DNA of 42,368 nt from Clostridia bacterium. GTDB lineage: Bacteria > Bacillota > Clostridia > Oscillospirales > CAG-272. The notes beneath the pieces are model-generated. The model searched no databases, had not been told where the DNA came from, and saw nothing but the letters and a program-made list of their open reading frames with translations. The translations under genes and the position numbers were made by a program. The stretch covers positions 1-42,368 of the forward strand of contig JAFTXK010000099.1 in the NCBI GenBank assembly GCA_017461635.1, written 5' to 3'. Below, piece after piece: positions 27,000 to 35,286 of this stretch (positions are counted from its first letter, which is position 1; the number at the start of each line of letters is the position of its first letter).

Positions 27000-27073
27000 G
27001 AAAGATCTTCAGCTTCGAAGATCTGATATCGAAAAAATTCCATCCAATCACCTAATTTCGAAAGGAGAATCCC

Positions 27074-28012
27074 TTGGCAGAAATACAGCTGAAAGAGATA
27101 AGCGAAGCACTGGCAGACGATATAGTCGCTTGTGTAAAAGAAGCGGATCTCGAATATATGAAGTCAATAAATGATGTTGCCGATGCCCTGGAGCAAAAGG
27201 GAGCCAAAATAGTGCTTCTCTCAGGACCCAGCAGCTCGGGAAAAACCACAACGGCAAATATCCTCAAGGACCATCTTGCAGAAAGAGGACATAAAACCGT
27301 TATCGTTTCGCTTGATAATTTTTACCGAGATAAAGATGATCCCGGCTATCCAAAAGATGATAACGGAATGCAGGATTATGAAGCTGTGGAATCCCTTCAT
27401 ATCGATAAGATCAGAGATTGCCTCAAAAAACTGCTTTCGGGAGAGGATGTCAGCATCCCACGATATGTTTTTGAGGAAGGAAGGGCACAGCAGGCTGCAA
27501 TACCGATTAACCTTCCCGAAAACGGACTCGTTATAATGGAAGGATTGCATGCGCTGAATCCTGTTATCACCGAAGGTCTCGACAGCAGTCATATAATAAA
27601 AATGTTTATAAGTGTTTCCACTAATATAAATGAAGGAAAGCGGCGGATCCTCTCGGGCAGAAAGATAAGATTTATCCGCAGAATGACCCGTGATTCACTC
27701 TATCGCGGATCAAGCGCCGCGGCGACATTGGCTCGCTGGAGCAGTGTTCTTGCGGGAGAAGATAAATATCTTTATCCCTTTAAAGAAACAGCAGATTTTC
27801 GCATCAATACATTTCATAAATATGAGCTTGCAGTTATGAAGCCCTTTGCCGAAAAAGCGATATCGGATTCCGAAAGTGAGCTTTTCGGTGAATATATCGA
27901 GATCATTAAGAGTGCTCTCGCAAAGTTCCGGGCGGCGGATATCTCAAATGTACCTCAAACCTCTCTTATTCGTGAATTTATTCCGGGCGGCAAATATGAA
28001 AGCCAATATTAA
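27074..28012 (+). CDS. Uridine kinase-like P-loop nucleoside kinase
   Basis: Phosphoribulokinase/uridine kinase superfamily: LLSGPSSSGKTTTANIL (P-loop near residue 50), VSLDNFYRD, DYEAVESLHIDK and VIMEGLHALNP (Walker B/effector region), followed by RRMTRDSLYRG. Likely phosphorylates uridine or a related nucleoside in salvage, although some members have unknown substrates. TTG 27074 is used as start because AAAGGAG is correctly placed upstream and the N-terminal helix would be lost with the next ATG. 312 aa, shorter than Clostridial homologues that carry an N-terminal TGS-like domain. Last gene before a strong terminator. Confidence 0.85.
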   Translation: MAEIQLKEISEALADDIVACVKEADLEYMKSINDVADALEQKGAKIVLLSGPSSSGKTTTANILKDHLAERGHKTVIVSLDNFYRDKDDPGYPKDDNGMQDYEAVESLHIDKIRDCLKKLLSGEDVSIPRYVFEEGRAQQAAIPINLPENGLVIMEGLHALNPVITEGLDSSHIIKMFISVSTNINEGKRRILSGRKIRFIRRMTRDSLYRGSSAAATLARWSSVLAGEDKYLYPFKETADFRINTFHKYELAVMKPFAEKAISDSESELFGEYIEIIKSALAKFRAADISNVPQTSLIREFIPGGKYESQY

Positions 28013-28061
28013 TAAAAATCTCCCGTCAGATCAAATCAGATCCTGACGGGAGATTTTTATT
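28011..28061. terminator. Bidirectional terminator between the kinase and CpsD-like genes
   Basis: An 18-bp perfect inverted repeat (28011-28028 with 28044-28061), A-rich then TCTCCCGTCA, around a 15-base centre containing two GATC. It shares the core TCCCGTCAGATC with the terminator at 6659-6696. Confidence 0.93.
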
Positions 28062-28092
28062 AAAGTTATAAATAGCATTTATTCTTAATAAA

Positions 28093-28860
28093 TCAGTTGT
28101 TTTCGCCTGAATCAGCATTTCCGCCGAGCTTAGCATACTGCTTCTGCTCATAGGAATCATTTGCCGAGTAATTTCCGTAGGGCTTGTCATAATAGCGTTT
28201 TCCAAGCATGTAAGATTTATAGGAATAATGTGCGGATTCAGCCATATTGAGTACGGCACCTATAATGTGGCAGCCGCTTCTTGTAAGCTGAGCCTTGATG
28301 CTCTGAAGCGTACGGTAGCTGACATGGTTTGCGGCAACATTGAGAATAACGCCGTCGCATTGCGCCGCTATTACCGCCGCATCGATAACGAGCCCCAGAG
28401 GAGGAGTATCGATAATTATGTAGTCAAATACAGAACGGTAATATTCGAGCATTTCGGAAAAACGCTTGCTTCCGATAAGCTCAACAGGATTTGGCGGATA
28501 CGGGCCTGCAAAGGCAATATAGAAATCTGGATACTGTGTGCCGTAAACGATCTCATCGCATTCAGCCTGTCCGGAAAGATAATGGCTCAGACCGAGAAGA
28601 TCCTGCTCCTCGATATGCTTTTCCGCAAGAACGGATTTGCGCAGGTCGCTGTCAATGAGAAGAACCTTTTTGCCGGATTCGGCAAGGCTCTTGGAAAGCT
28701 CAAGAGAAACAAAGCTCTTGCCCTCATTCTGAGTGGAGCTGGTAATAGCGATCACCTTGGTATCCGAACCGCTGAAAAGAACATTGGTTCTGAGAGTTTT
28801 AAAGGCCTCTTTGACCTCATAGCGTTCGGGGGTTTTAGTTATTAAATTAACTGTATTCAT
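28093..28860 (-). CDS. CpsD/CapB-family tyrosine kinase (BY-kinase)
   Basis: Autophosphorylating cytoplasmic kinase controlling exopolysaccharide export. The 255 residues show EAFKTLRTNVLFS, Walker A SSTQNEGKSFVS, Walker A' VLLIDSDLR, Walker B YIIIDTPP and a C-terminal tyrosine cluster (Tyr-rich from about residue 212, including YSYKSYMLGKRYYDKPYG). It pairs with the Wzz-like membrane activator encoded 61 bp upstream. No Shine-Dalgarno sequence is seen before the ATG. No glycosyltransferase, flippase or polymerase gene is in the window, so the polysaccharide target must be encoded elsewhere. Confidence 0.93.
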   Translation of the reverse strand: MNTVNLITKTPERYEVKEAFKTLRTNVLFSGSDTKVIAITSSTQNEGKSFVSLELSKSLAESGKKVLLIDSDLRKSVLAEKHIEEQDLLGLSHYLSGQAECDEIVYGTQYPDFYIAFAGPYPPNPVELIGSKRFSEMLEYYRSVFDYIIIDTPPLGLVIDAAVIAAQCDGVILNVAANHVSYRTLQSIKAQLTRSGCHIIGAVLNMAESAHYSYKSYMLGKRYYDKPYGNYSANDSYEQKQYAKLGGNADSGENN

Positions 28861-28921
28861 ATGTTTATAATTTATCGCTTGCGCGGCGAAATCCTTTCGT
28901 AGAATATTGAAGTTAAAAAAT

Positions 28922-29704
28922 TTATTTGCGCGAGGCTTTCTTTTTTGCCGATTTTTTGCTCTTGTTCTTCGGACGTCTCAGCATAGAAATATCGGGAATA
29001 GAACCGAGAACGCATACGCCAAGCGCTTTTTCAATATCTTCTGTGGTTCTGACATTGTCATTGAACATATGAACGAGTACGACTATAGCCGCGGAGATAA
29101 CAACACCTGCGAGAACGGCAAGAATGATGTTAGTGCTCATCACGGGACTGGAGGGGGCAGAGGGGATCTCGCCCAGCTCTTCGATGGTAATATCCTCAAC
29201 ACCCATGATCTCAATAGCCATTTTTCTCGATACCTTTGCAAAGGCATCAACGAGAAGCTTGGCTCTCACTGGATCTTTATCCGTAACGGTAATATCAACG
29301 AAACGTGTCTCATTATTATCAAGAGAAATCTGACCGCCGAGGGTCTTGTAATTAGCGGGATCCTCGCCTACTGTTGTGAGGACCTGGCGATATACCTCAT
29401 TGCTCTTGATAAGGATCTTGAAGTCATCCTTAAGTGTAACGGCACTGTTAAGGTCGTTTATCGAAGTTGCCATTGAGCTTTGCCTGTTAAGTATGTAAAC
29501 TCTGGCAGTGGAGCGGTACATGGGAGTTGCGAGCTCAGCCGTATAGAAATAAGCTCCTACGGCGGCGATGAGACCGACCAGTATAAGTATCCATAATTTG
29601 CTCATGATAACGGCGATAAGCTCACCGATAGTAACTTCGTATTTGCTTTTTTCTTCAGTCTCAAGTCCGGACCCGAGAATAAACTTGTTGTTTTCAGCGT
29701 TCAC
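28922..29704 (-). CDS. Wzz/CapA-type polysaccharide co-polymerase
   Basis: Membrane activator and chain-length regulator paired with the BY-kinase. The 260 residues contain two membrane helices (about 35-55, LWILILVGLIAAVGAYFY; about 207-228, IILAVLAGVVISAAIVVL) flanking an extracellular loop. A Pro-rich segment before the second helix (PSAPSSPVMS) is typical of Wzz proteins. A basic tail follows a short RTTEDIEKALGVCVLGSIPD juxtamembrane motif, the region that docks the kinase in related systems. GTG start with GAGGT nine bases upstream. It is divergent from the SLH-domain protein. Confidence 0.92.
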   Translation of the reverse strand: MNAENNKFILGSGLETEEKSKYEVTIGELIAVIMSKLWILILVGLIAAVGAYFYTAELATPMYRSTARVYILNRQSSMATSINDLNSAVTLKDDFKILIKSNEVYRQVLTTVGEDPANYKTLGGQISLDNNETRFVDITVTDKDPVRAKLLVDAFAKVSRKMAIEIMGVEDITIEELGEIPSAPSSPVMSTNIILAVLAGVVISAAIVVLVHMFNDNVRTTEDIEKALGVCVLGSIPDISMLRRPKNKSKKSAKKKASRK

Positions 29705-29760
29705 TTTTTTGTACCTCGTAACATAAAGTTATAATATTTTTTGATGATTTTATATGAGTA

Positions 29761-29789
29761 ATTATAACATAAACCCGAGCCGAATGCAA
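29761..29789 (-). promoter_or_regulatory. Promoter for the Wzz/BY-kinase pair
   Basis: Minus-strand TTGCAT (29784-29789) and TATAAT (29761-29766), 17-base spacer, about 57 bases before the GTG start. The 29705-30082 intergenic stretch contains this, the opposite promoter at 29890-29918 and a 5' UTR of about 155 bases for the SLH gene. Confidence 0.75.
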
Positions 29790-29889
29790 CAGTTTTTACA
29801 AAAAAATAAAAAAAACAAGAAAAAACCGATGTGAAATTAAAAAAATATAAAATTTTTTGACAAAAAATCTTATAAAAGTCGATCATCGC

Positions 29890-29918
29890 TTGACATTGGA
29901 AGAAAAATGTGTTATTAT
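29890..29918 (+). promoter_or_regulatory. Promoter for the SLH surface protein
   Basis: TTGACA (29890-29895) and TATTAT (29913-29918) with a 17-base spacer. The long AT-rich leader that follows contains a possible leader peptide (29948-29992). Confidence 0.75.
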
Positions 29919-29947
29919 AAATAATAAATTCCGTTATTGGGGAGAAA

Positions 29948-29992
29948 ATGCGTAAAAGTGCAGAAGTAAATTCCGAGAAAAAATGCTTTTAA
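29948..29992 (+). CDS. Possible 14-residue leader peptide ahead of the SLH gene
   Basis: A short open frame, MRKSAEVNSEKKCF, begins 4 bases after GGGGAG, a good ribosome binding site, inside the predicted 5' UTR. Its stop lies in an AT-rich 8-bp hairpin (AAAAATGC / GTATTTTT) followed by a T-run ending near 30001. This could be a translation-coupled attenuator or chance; nothing else supports it. Confidence 0.25.
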   Translation: MRKSAEVNSEKKCF

Positions 29993-30082
29993 GTATTTTT
30001 TGCCGAAAACGGAAACATTTTTCGATATTGTCCGTCTAAATAAAAGGGCAAATCCAAAAAGAAAATTTACGGAGGTAAAATT

Positions 30083-33000
30083 ATGAGAAAAACAATCACA
30101 AGAGCATTTTCGGCAATTCTTTGCTTTGTAATGCTCGCAACCTGCGCTCTCTCAGCATCGGCTGCGGGAGACTTCTCCGATGTTAAGAGCAGTGACTGGT
30201 ACTACGATTATGTCACCTACATGTCGGATAAGGGTATCATCAGCGGTTATACCGATGACACGTTCAGACCCAATAGATACGTTACCCGTTCCGAGTTCAT
30301 CAAGATGATGGTTGAGACCTTCGGTCTTACAGCCGAGGCATCCATCAGCTATAATGATGTTGATGAAGATATCTGGTATTATGATTATTACCGCAAGGCA
30401 GCGGCACAGGGCTTCCTTGGCGAGGTCTTCACAGGAAGAACCATGCGCCCCACAGAAGATCTGACCCGTGAAGAGGCGGCAGCTCTCCTCATGGCATATC
30501 TTGCTTATCCCGAGGATGAAAAGGCATCTTCCTCCGAGTTCGCGGATTACAGCGATATCTCTTCCGCATATAGAGACTATGTTCTTCAGGCTGTTGAAGC
30601 AGGTATCATCGTGGGCTTTGATGAAGGCGATGAATTTACATTCCGTCCCGATTCAACACTTACACGTGCACAGGCTGCAAAGATCCTTGCGGTTGCCGCA
30701 GGTACAATTGCGGATGCCGGCGTAAGCAACAGCCTTGAATTTGACGAGAGCGATAATCTCGTTGTAACAAAGGCATGCACCATCAGAAATCTTGATATCC
30801 CCGGTAATGTCATCATCAGCGAAGGCGTTACAAGCGGAACAGTAAACTTTGTAAACTGCGAGATAGAGGGTACAGTTTCTAACCGCAGTAAGGCAACTGT
30901 AGCATTCTCAGGCGGTTCTGTTGAAATTCTGGATCTTGATGTTGCTTCCGCTTCTGTTGAGCTTAAGCAGTCTGCAGAGATCGCAGAGCTTAATGCATAT
31001 TTCTCAGGTGCTTCCGTAGAGTTCTTCACCAATGCACTTGTTGAAGAATTTAATGTTGTAAGCGGATCTACCGGTGTCAGCGTATCCGGAAGCGGCGAGA
31101 TCGAAACTCTTACCATTGAGGCTAATTCCTTTACATCCACCATCACTCCCGAAGACTGTCAGATAGACAGCGGTGTTTCCGCAACAGTCGGCGGAGTTGC
31201 ATATAAGGACGGCGTAAAGGGTAATATCGAAGTTCTCTGGGCAGATGACAGCGAGTTCATCGTATTCGAAACATATAAGAGCGGTTCTGTCCGTTATTAT
31301 TATACCGCGTCATCAAGCGCACCCTCTAAGACCAATTTCACAACAAATTATAATAATGCCGCAAATAAGGCAAGCCTTACAGCTACAGCAGGCAAAAAGT
31401 ATACCGAGGCTATCGACGGAGTTTCCACAAGCCTTGATGATTTCCCCTATATCGTAGCTGCTCTTGTCGACGGCTCTACCGTTACAAGCACTCCCATCGT
31501 TATCAACCGTGAGGGCTCCAAGTATGGCTTTACCGTAATGCCCACACTCACCATCAGCACTACAAATGATGTTGTTAAGTGCACTCCCGCAGTTGCAGGA
31601 ACTCTCTATTATTATTATACAAATGATTCAACCGTTCCCGCAACCTTTGCTGCTGCTCAGAATGCTTATAAGGCAACCGCAAGCACCGTTAAGGGTACAA
31701 TAGATTGCTCTGCATCTTCTGTAAGCAAGACCACAAAGGCAGTTACCGCCGTTGAGGAATATGCATATTGCGTATTTTATTATCTCGGTGATAACGAAAT
31801 GCAGTATCAGCCCATCCTTCTTGAAAGACCCTATATGACAAACGGACTTTCAAATGAGCCCTATATCCTTATTTCCGAGAAGGCTGACGGCAAGGATACC
31901 CTTGTTATCAAGGCTCCTACCTCCGGCACAGTTAAGGTGCTTTATACAAACAGCACTCTGAATTATACAATTTCCAGCTTCACAACTGCATATAATTCCG
32001 CAAATGTAACTCCCGCGGCAGGCGAGGTCAAGCTGGCATATTCAGGCAGTGTAAGCGCAAATAAGGAAGTAAGCATCTCTCTTGCAAAGAGTACCGATAT
32101 CGATAAGGAAGGCTATAAGTACGCTATCGTACAGTATGGCAGCAACCTGCCCTTCAGAGTTGCAAGAATCACTGATGTCGACGGTTTCGAGAGCGATACT
32201 CTTCCCACAGTTCTCAAGACCACCGATAAGGATATCATCGTATTTACACCCATAAGCGATGCGGCTTACGGAAATTCCGTTAAGTATATGTATATCAGCA
32301 CCAATAAGAGCTTTACACCCGAAAGCTTTGAAACGACCTATAAGACCATTGCGGATAACGTAAAGAAAGAGATCTCTGTTTCATCCGGTATAATGGTAGA
32401 GGACAAGTCCGAAAAGCAGAGCTCCAATATCAGCGAGCAGTATGTTGCTTTCATGTATATCGGCTCTAACGGTGCTCATCAGCCTGTAACCGTAGCCCGC
32501 GGCGCAGTCGGAAACGGCTTCGTAGGCACACCCACAGCTTCCTATGATGTTGATAAGGCGAATGCAACCCTCACATTTAATGCTAAGGTTCCTTTCGATC
32601 TCCAGTATTTCGTTGTCGAAAAGAATACATACAGCACCGATTCTCTTGCTCATATGTTCGATACAGGCAGAGATAACGATAATAAGGATATCGCTATTAA
32701 TACCATCTATAAGAAGGATGTTGACCAGGGCGAGAACAAGATATCTCTTACAACAATAGCAAAGGCAGATAAGTATATCGCTCTCAGAGCTAAGGATACA
32801 AATATCAAGTATACTCCAATTATCATCAGCATTTCAACCGTTGATGACGGTATCAAGGGCGGAGATGTTCCTTCCATCAGCTTCTTCAGCAGCGATGGAA
32901 ATATCCATATCACTATCAATGCTTCCACAGATGCACTGGGCGATACCTTTGAGTATTATTATACAAAGATTAAGCCCGAGACCACAGCAAATTATAATAC

Positions 33001-33532
33001 CATCTTTAAGGGATCTGATCCTTCCGGTTCTTATAAGATCACATCAAATGATTCCTCGCTCACCTTTGAGGCAGGAAGATGGCTCGATATGGCAGATTAT
33101 GTATATCTTGCATACAGAGTTGTTGATAACAGCGGAAACAGCATGACACCCGGTTATGTAACTCTGCCTATCGACTACCGTGCAAATGCACATATCATAC
33201 ATGATAGCAATGAGCAGGGCAAGATCCTTGTTGCGCCTGTTGATACAGCGAAGTATACCGTTTACTGGTTCTATAGCCCCACCAAGCTGAACCTTACAAA
33301 CGATAACTATGCTTCCACATACAGCAACTATTCTTACAGATACAACAGAAACTATAAGAATATTGAGGCTGAAGTTGCTAACGATCAAGATAATCCCGAG
33401 GTTATCATCACTGATTTCACACAGCCTGCTGACGGCAAGACCGTATATAAGTATATTTACGTTTGCCTGAAGGATGCTAATAATAAATATTATCAGCCTG
33501 TTGAATTGGTAGTACCCGGTACAGAATCCTAA
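30083..33532 (+). CDS. S-layer homology (SLH) surface protein with seven C-terminal repeats
   Basis: Secreted 1149-residue cell-surface protein. A signal peptide (1-28, ending SASAAG) is followed by three SLH domains (about 29-82, 89-143 and 153-208) with the usual FSDV...WYYDYV, GIISGYTDDTFRPNRYVTR and ITR-like motifs. SLH triplets bind secondary wall polymers non-covalently. Residues about 220-375 are Ser/Val-rich with short beta-helix-like strands (AFSGGSVEILDLDV and similar). From about residue 380 to the end come seven tandem repeats described separately. GGAGG lies 6 bases before the ATG and a strong terminator follows the stop. It is divergent from the Wzz/BY-kinase pair, which may influence the polymer that holds it (inference). 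Confidence 0.9.
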   Translation: MRKTITRAFSAILCFVMLATCALSASAAGDFSDVKSSDWYYDYVTYMSDKGIISGYTDDTFRPNRYVTRSEFIKMMVETFGLTAEASISYNDVDEDIWYYDYYRKAAAQGFLGEVFTGRTMRPTEDLTREEAAALLMAYLAYPEDEKASSSEFADYSDISSAYRDYVLQAVEAGIIVGFDEGDEFTFRPDSTLTRAQAAKILAVAAGTIADAGVSNSLEFDESDNLVVTKACTIRNLDIPGNVIISEGVTSGTVNFVNCEIEGTVSNRSKATVAFSGGSVEILDLDVASASVELKQSAEIAELNAYFSGASVEFFTNALVEEFNVVSGSTGVSVSGSGEIETLTIEANSFTSTITPEDCQIDSGVSATVGGVAYKDGVKGNIEVLWADDSEFIVFETYKSGSVRYYYTASSSAPSKTNFTTNYNNAANKASLTATAGKKYTEAIDGVSTSLDDFPYIVAALVDGSTVTSTPIVINREGSKYGFTVMPTLTISTTNDVVKCTPAVAGTLYYYYTNDSTVPATFAAAQNAYKATASTVKGTIDCSASSVSKTTKAVTAVEEYAYCVFYYLGDNEMQYQPILLERPYMTNGLSNEPYILISEKADGKDTLVIKAPTSGTVKVLYTNSTLNYTISSFTTAYNSANVTPAAGEVKLAYSGSVSANKEVSISLAKSTDIDKEGYKYAIVQYGSNLPFRVARITDVDGFESDTLPTVLKTTDKDIIVFTPISDAAYGNSVKYMYISTNKSFTPESFETTYKTIADNVKKEISVSSGIMVEDKSEKQSSNISEQYVAFMYIGSNGAHQPVTVARGAVGNGFVGTPTASYDVDKANATLTFNAKVPFDLQYFVVEKNTYSTDSLAHMFDTGRDNDNKDIAINTIYKKDVDQGENKISLTTIAKADKYIALRAKDTNIKYTPIIISISTVDDGIKGGDVPSISFFSSDGNIHITINASTDALGDTFEYYYTKIKPETTANYNTIFKGSDPSGSYKITSNDSSLTFEAGRWLDMADYVYLAYRVVDNSGNSMTPGYVTLPIDYRANAHIIHDSNEQGKILVAPVDTAKYTVYWFYSPTKLNLTNDNYASTYSNYSYRYNRNYKNIEAEVANDQDNPEVIITDFTQPADGKTVYKYIYVCLKDANNKYYQPVELVVPGTES
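31220..33529 (+). repeat. Seven tandem ~110-residue protein repeats of unknown family
   Basis: Repeats begin near residues 380, 480, 585, 700, 810, 925 and 1030. Each opens with a hydrophobic strand, then a Tyr-rich strand (RYYYTASS, YYYYTNDS, VLYTNS, YMYISTN, YFVVEKN, YYYTKIK, YWFYSPT). A Phe/Tyr helix-like stretch follows (NFTTNYNNA, SFTTAYNSA, SFETTYKTI, NYNTIFKGS). Each closes with an aromatic-Pro-hydrophobic strand (YQPILL, HQPVTV, YTPIII, YQPVEL). The pattern is clear by eye but sequence identity between copies is low. I do not recognise the domain. Confidence 0.7.
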
Positions 33533-33542
33533 AATAAAATCA

Positions 33543-33572
33543 GGATGCCGCGCATTGCGCGGCATCCTTTTT
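33543..33572. terminator. Bidirectional-position intrinsic terminator after the SLH gene
   Basis: GGATGCCGCGC (33543-33553) pairs perfectly with GCGCGGCATCC (33557-33567), ATT loop, then five T. It lies between convergent genes. The T-run favours the plus strand. Confidence 0.93.
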
Positions 33573-33578
33573 ATATGT

Positions 33579-35147
33579 TTAATATATCATAATAAACTGC
33601 CTTCCGGAAATGTCTTCATTCCCTTTAAGCGAGGGAAGATCATTCATTTCTGCAATAGATCTCAGCGAAGTGCCGAATTTTTTTGCCACAGTCCAAAGTG
33701 TTTCGCCTTTTTCGGGATAATATACCGTAATGCCCGAATTGCTGTCGTCATTGTTCTCCTGAGAACGAATACTGTCTGCTATCCTGATGCATTCCTCGCT
33801 CATGAGACAGTAGGAGATAGATATCTCCGCCTCGCATATAGCCTTGTCTCCTTCGATCCTGCATCGAGCGGAATTTACCGTAGGCTTGGCACTGAGCGAG
33901 ATCTTCTTTCCCGTAATATCCGCTCCCGTGTCAAGTGCAAATGGAATCGAGATCTCTCCCGATGCATATTCGCCGCCGTTTCTCGAAAGAACCCAGAGCT
34001 TGATATTTCCGCCGATAATACCGTTTCTGCCGTTTTGAGAAAGCCCCTCAATGCGAACCGAGGCATTCCTGTCAAGTATCTCACTACCCTCGGAGAGTGA
34101 AAGGTCGCTAAGGGGGAAGCTTTCGGCAACCGTCACCGTTCCGTTTCCGCATTTTTCAAGCGCTTCATATTTAAAATCCCTGTAATCAACAGTGCTATCC
34201 ATGCCGGGAACAAAAAGATCCTCAGTGACCGTTACAGCGGTCGTCACAGCGGTATCGGCTTCAAGAATAACTTCGGTGTCGATGAGATATCTGTTCTCAC
34301 TGTTGTTCAGACGTATCTCTCCGCATATTCCCCTTATATTGTGAGATGTCTGCTCACCGCCGTTCTCTGCCGAGAGCTCGATATCATGCGTAAAGGGGAT
34401 CTTTTTTGTGTAAGAACCGATCTCGCCTGTCTCCTTGTTCTCCATTAAAGTCTCGGATATGACCTCTCCGCGGCAGTTAAGACGGTTTTCTCCTCTGCTT
34501 ACATCTGTGATATTGACGTTTCCACGGCTGATTATCGGGCGCATGTTTTCCGTACTGCCGCTGACGGTTATCTCATCGCTGAGCTCAATGACCTCGCTCA
34601 TATTTCTATAAAATGCAGTGCATTTCGGCTCGGAAATCAGCTTTTCGGAGCTCTGAGAGCTTCCTCTGAGACCTGCATCGGTTTCATCATAGCCGTAAGC
34701 GCGTACGAGAGCATGGAGACGGCATTTAACATTGACCTTTCGGGGAGCGGTTACTCTGACATGAAGCATGTCTGCATTTATATCGGCAAAGGCGTCTCCC
34801 CCGGAGCTCCAATCGATGTGAGAAGGCACTTCGGGTTGAACCTCAAAGCTGAAATCCTCTCCCAGCGGTACTGAAGCAAGCTCACCGTCGGATGTGCAGT
34901 AGATGAGATCATAATCAATGCGTCCCGAAAACTCTATGCTGTTTCCTATGTATCGGGAGATAGGAGATATCTTTGAGGTGACTCCAAGCATTTTTCTTAT
35001 CTCGGGCAGATAATCCGGAAGGGTAAAATCAGAGGAAAGCTCTGTTCCGGCGTTCTTTTCAAAGAATTTGACCCTGATTCTGTCATTTTCGGGCGTAAGC
35101 GTAAATTCGGTAGGAATTCCGAAGCGTTCAGTATTTTTGTTTTCCAT
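33579..35147 (-). CDS. sipL: SipL-like spore morphogenesis protein (SPOCS/DUF3794 + LysM)
   Basis: A 522-residue cytosolic protein with repeated DUF3794/SPOCS-type segments (PDYLPEIRKMLGV near residue 45 and two later beta-rich copies) and a C-terminal LysM domain (about 473-520; ITVYYPEKGETLWTVAKKFG... IAEMNDL). This length and architecture match SipL, the Clostridial functional counterpart of SpoVID that binds SpoIVA and localises the spore coat. ATG 35147 is chosen because AGGAGG is nine bases upstream; the TTG two codons earlier is too close. A sigma-E-like promoter candidate lies upstream. Other SPOCS/LysM proteins exist, so the gene name is provisional. Confidence 0.78.
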   Translation of the reverse strand: MENKNTERFGIPTEFTLTPENDRIRVKFFEKNAGTELSSDFTLPDYLPEIRKMLGVTSKISPISRYIGNSIEFSGRIDYDLIYCTSDGELASVPLGEDFSFEVQPEVPSHIDWSSGGDAFADINADMLHVRVTAPRKVNVKCRLHALVRAYGYDETDAGLRGSSQSSEKLISEPKCTAFYRNMSEVIELSDEITVSGSTENMRPIISRGNVNITDVSRGENRLNCRGEVISETLMENKETGEIGSYTKKIPFTHDIELSAENGGEQTSHNIRGICGEIRLNNSENRYLIDTEVILEADTAVTTAVTVTEDLFVPGMDSTVDYRDFKYEALEKCGNGTVTVAESFPLSDLSLSEGSEILDRNASVRIEGLSQNGRNGIIGGNIKLWVLSRNGGEYASGEISIPFALDTGADITGKKISLSAKPTVNSARCRIEGDKAICEAEISISYCLMSEECIRIADSIRSQENNDDSNSGITVYYPEKGETLWTVAKKFGTSLRSIAEMNDLPSLKGNEDISGRQFIMIY

Positions 35148-35180
35148 TGCCAAAATCCTCCTGCGTTATCTTTTTACTAA

Positions 35181-35210
35181 AATCTATGCGAAATTCTATT
35201 TTCTCATGAC
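35181..35210 (-). promoter_or_regulatory. Candidate sigma-E-type sporulation promoter for sipL
   Basis: Minus-strand GTCATGAG (35203-35210) and CATAGATT (35181-35188), 14 bases apart, resemble the mother-cell sigma-E -35 and -10 elements (GTCATATT / CATAnnnT). No sigma-A promoter is evident for this gene. The match is partial and made by eye. Confidence 0.35.
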
Positions 35211-35228
35211 AAAATACTCATATAAATA

Positions 35229-35257
35229 TTGCTTTTTTTCGTGAGTTGTGATATACT
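35229..35257 (+). promoter_or_regulatory. Promoter for the GDSL-esterase gene
   Basis: TTGCTT (35229-35234) and TATACT (35252-35257) with a 17-base spacer, preceded by GTGA before the -10. The GGAGGG ribosome binding site (35278-35283) and ATG 35287 follow. Confidence 0.6.
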
Positions 35258-35286
35258 ATTTAAAATAGAAAAATTTCGGAGGGCTT

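Noticed and set aside
27003..27024. Hairpin after radC as a terminator
   Set aside because: The 8-bp stem is not followed by a T-run and the kinase gene follows closely in the same direction.
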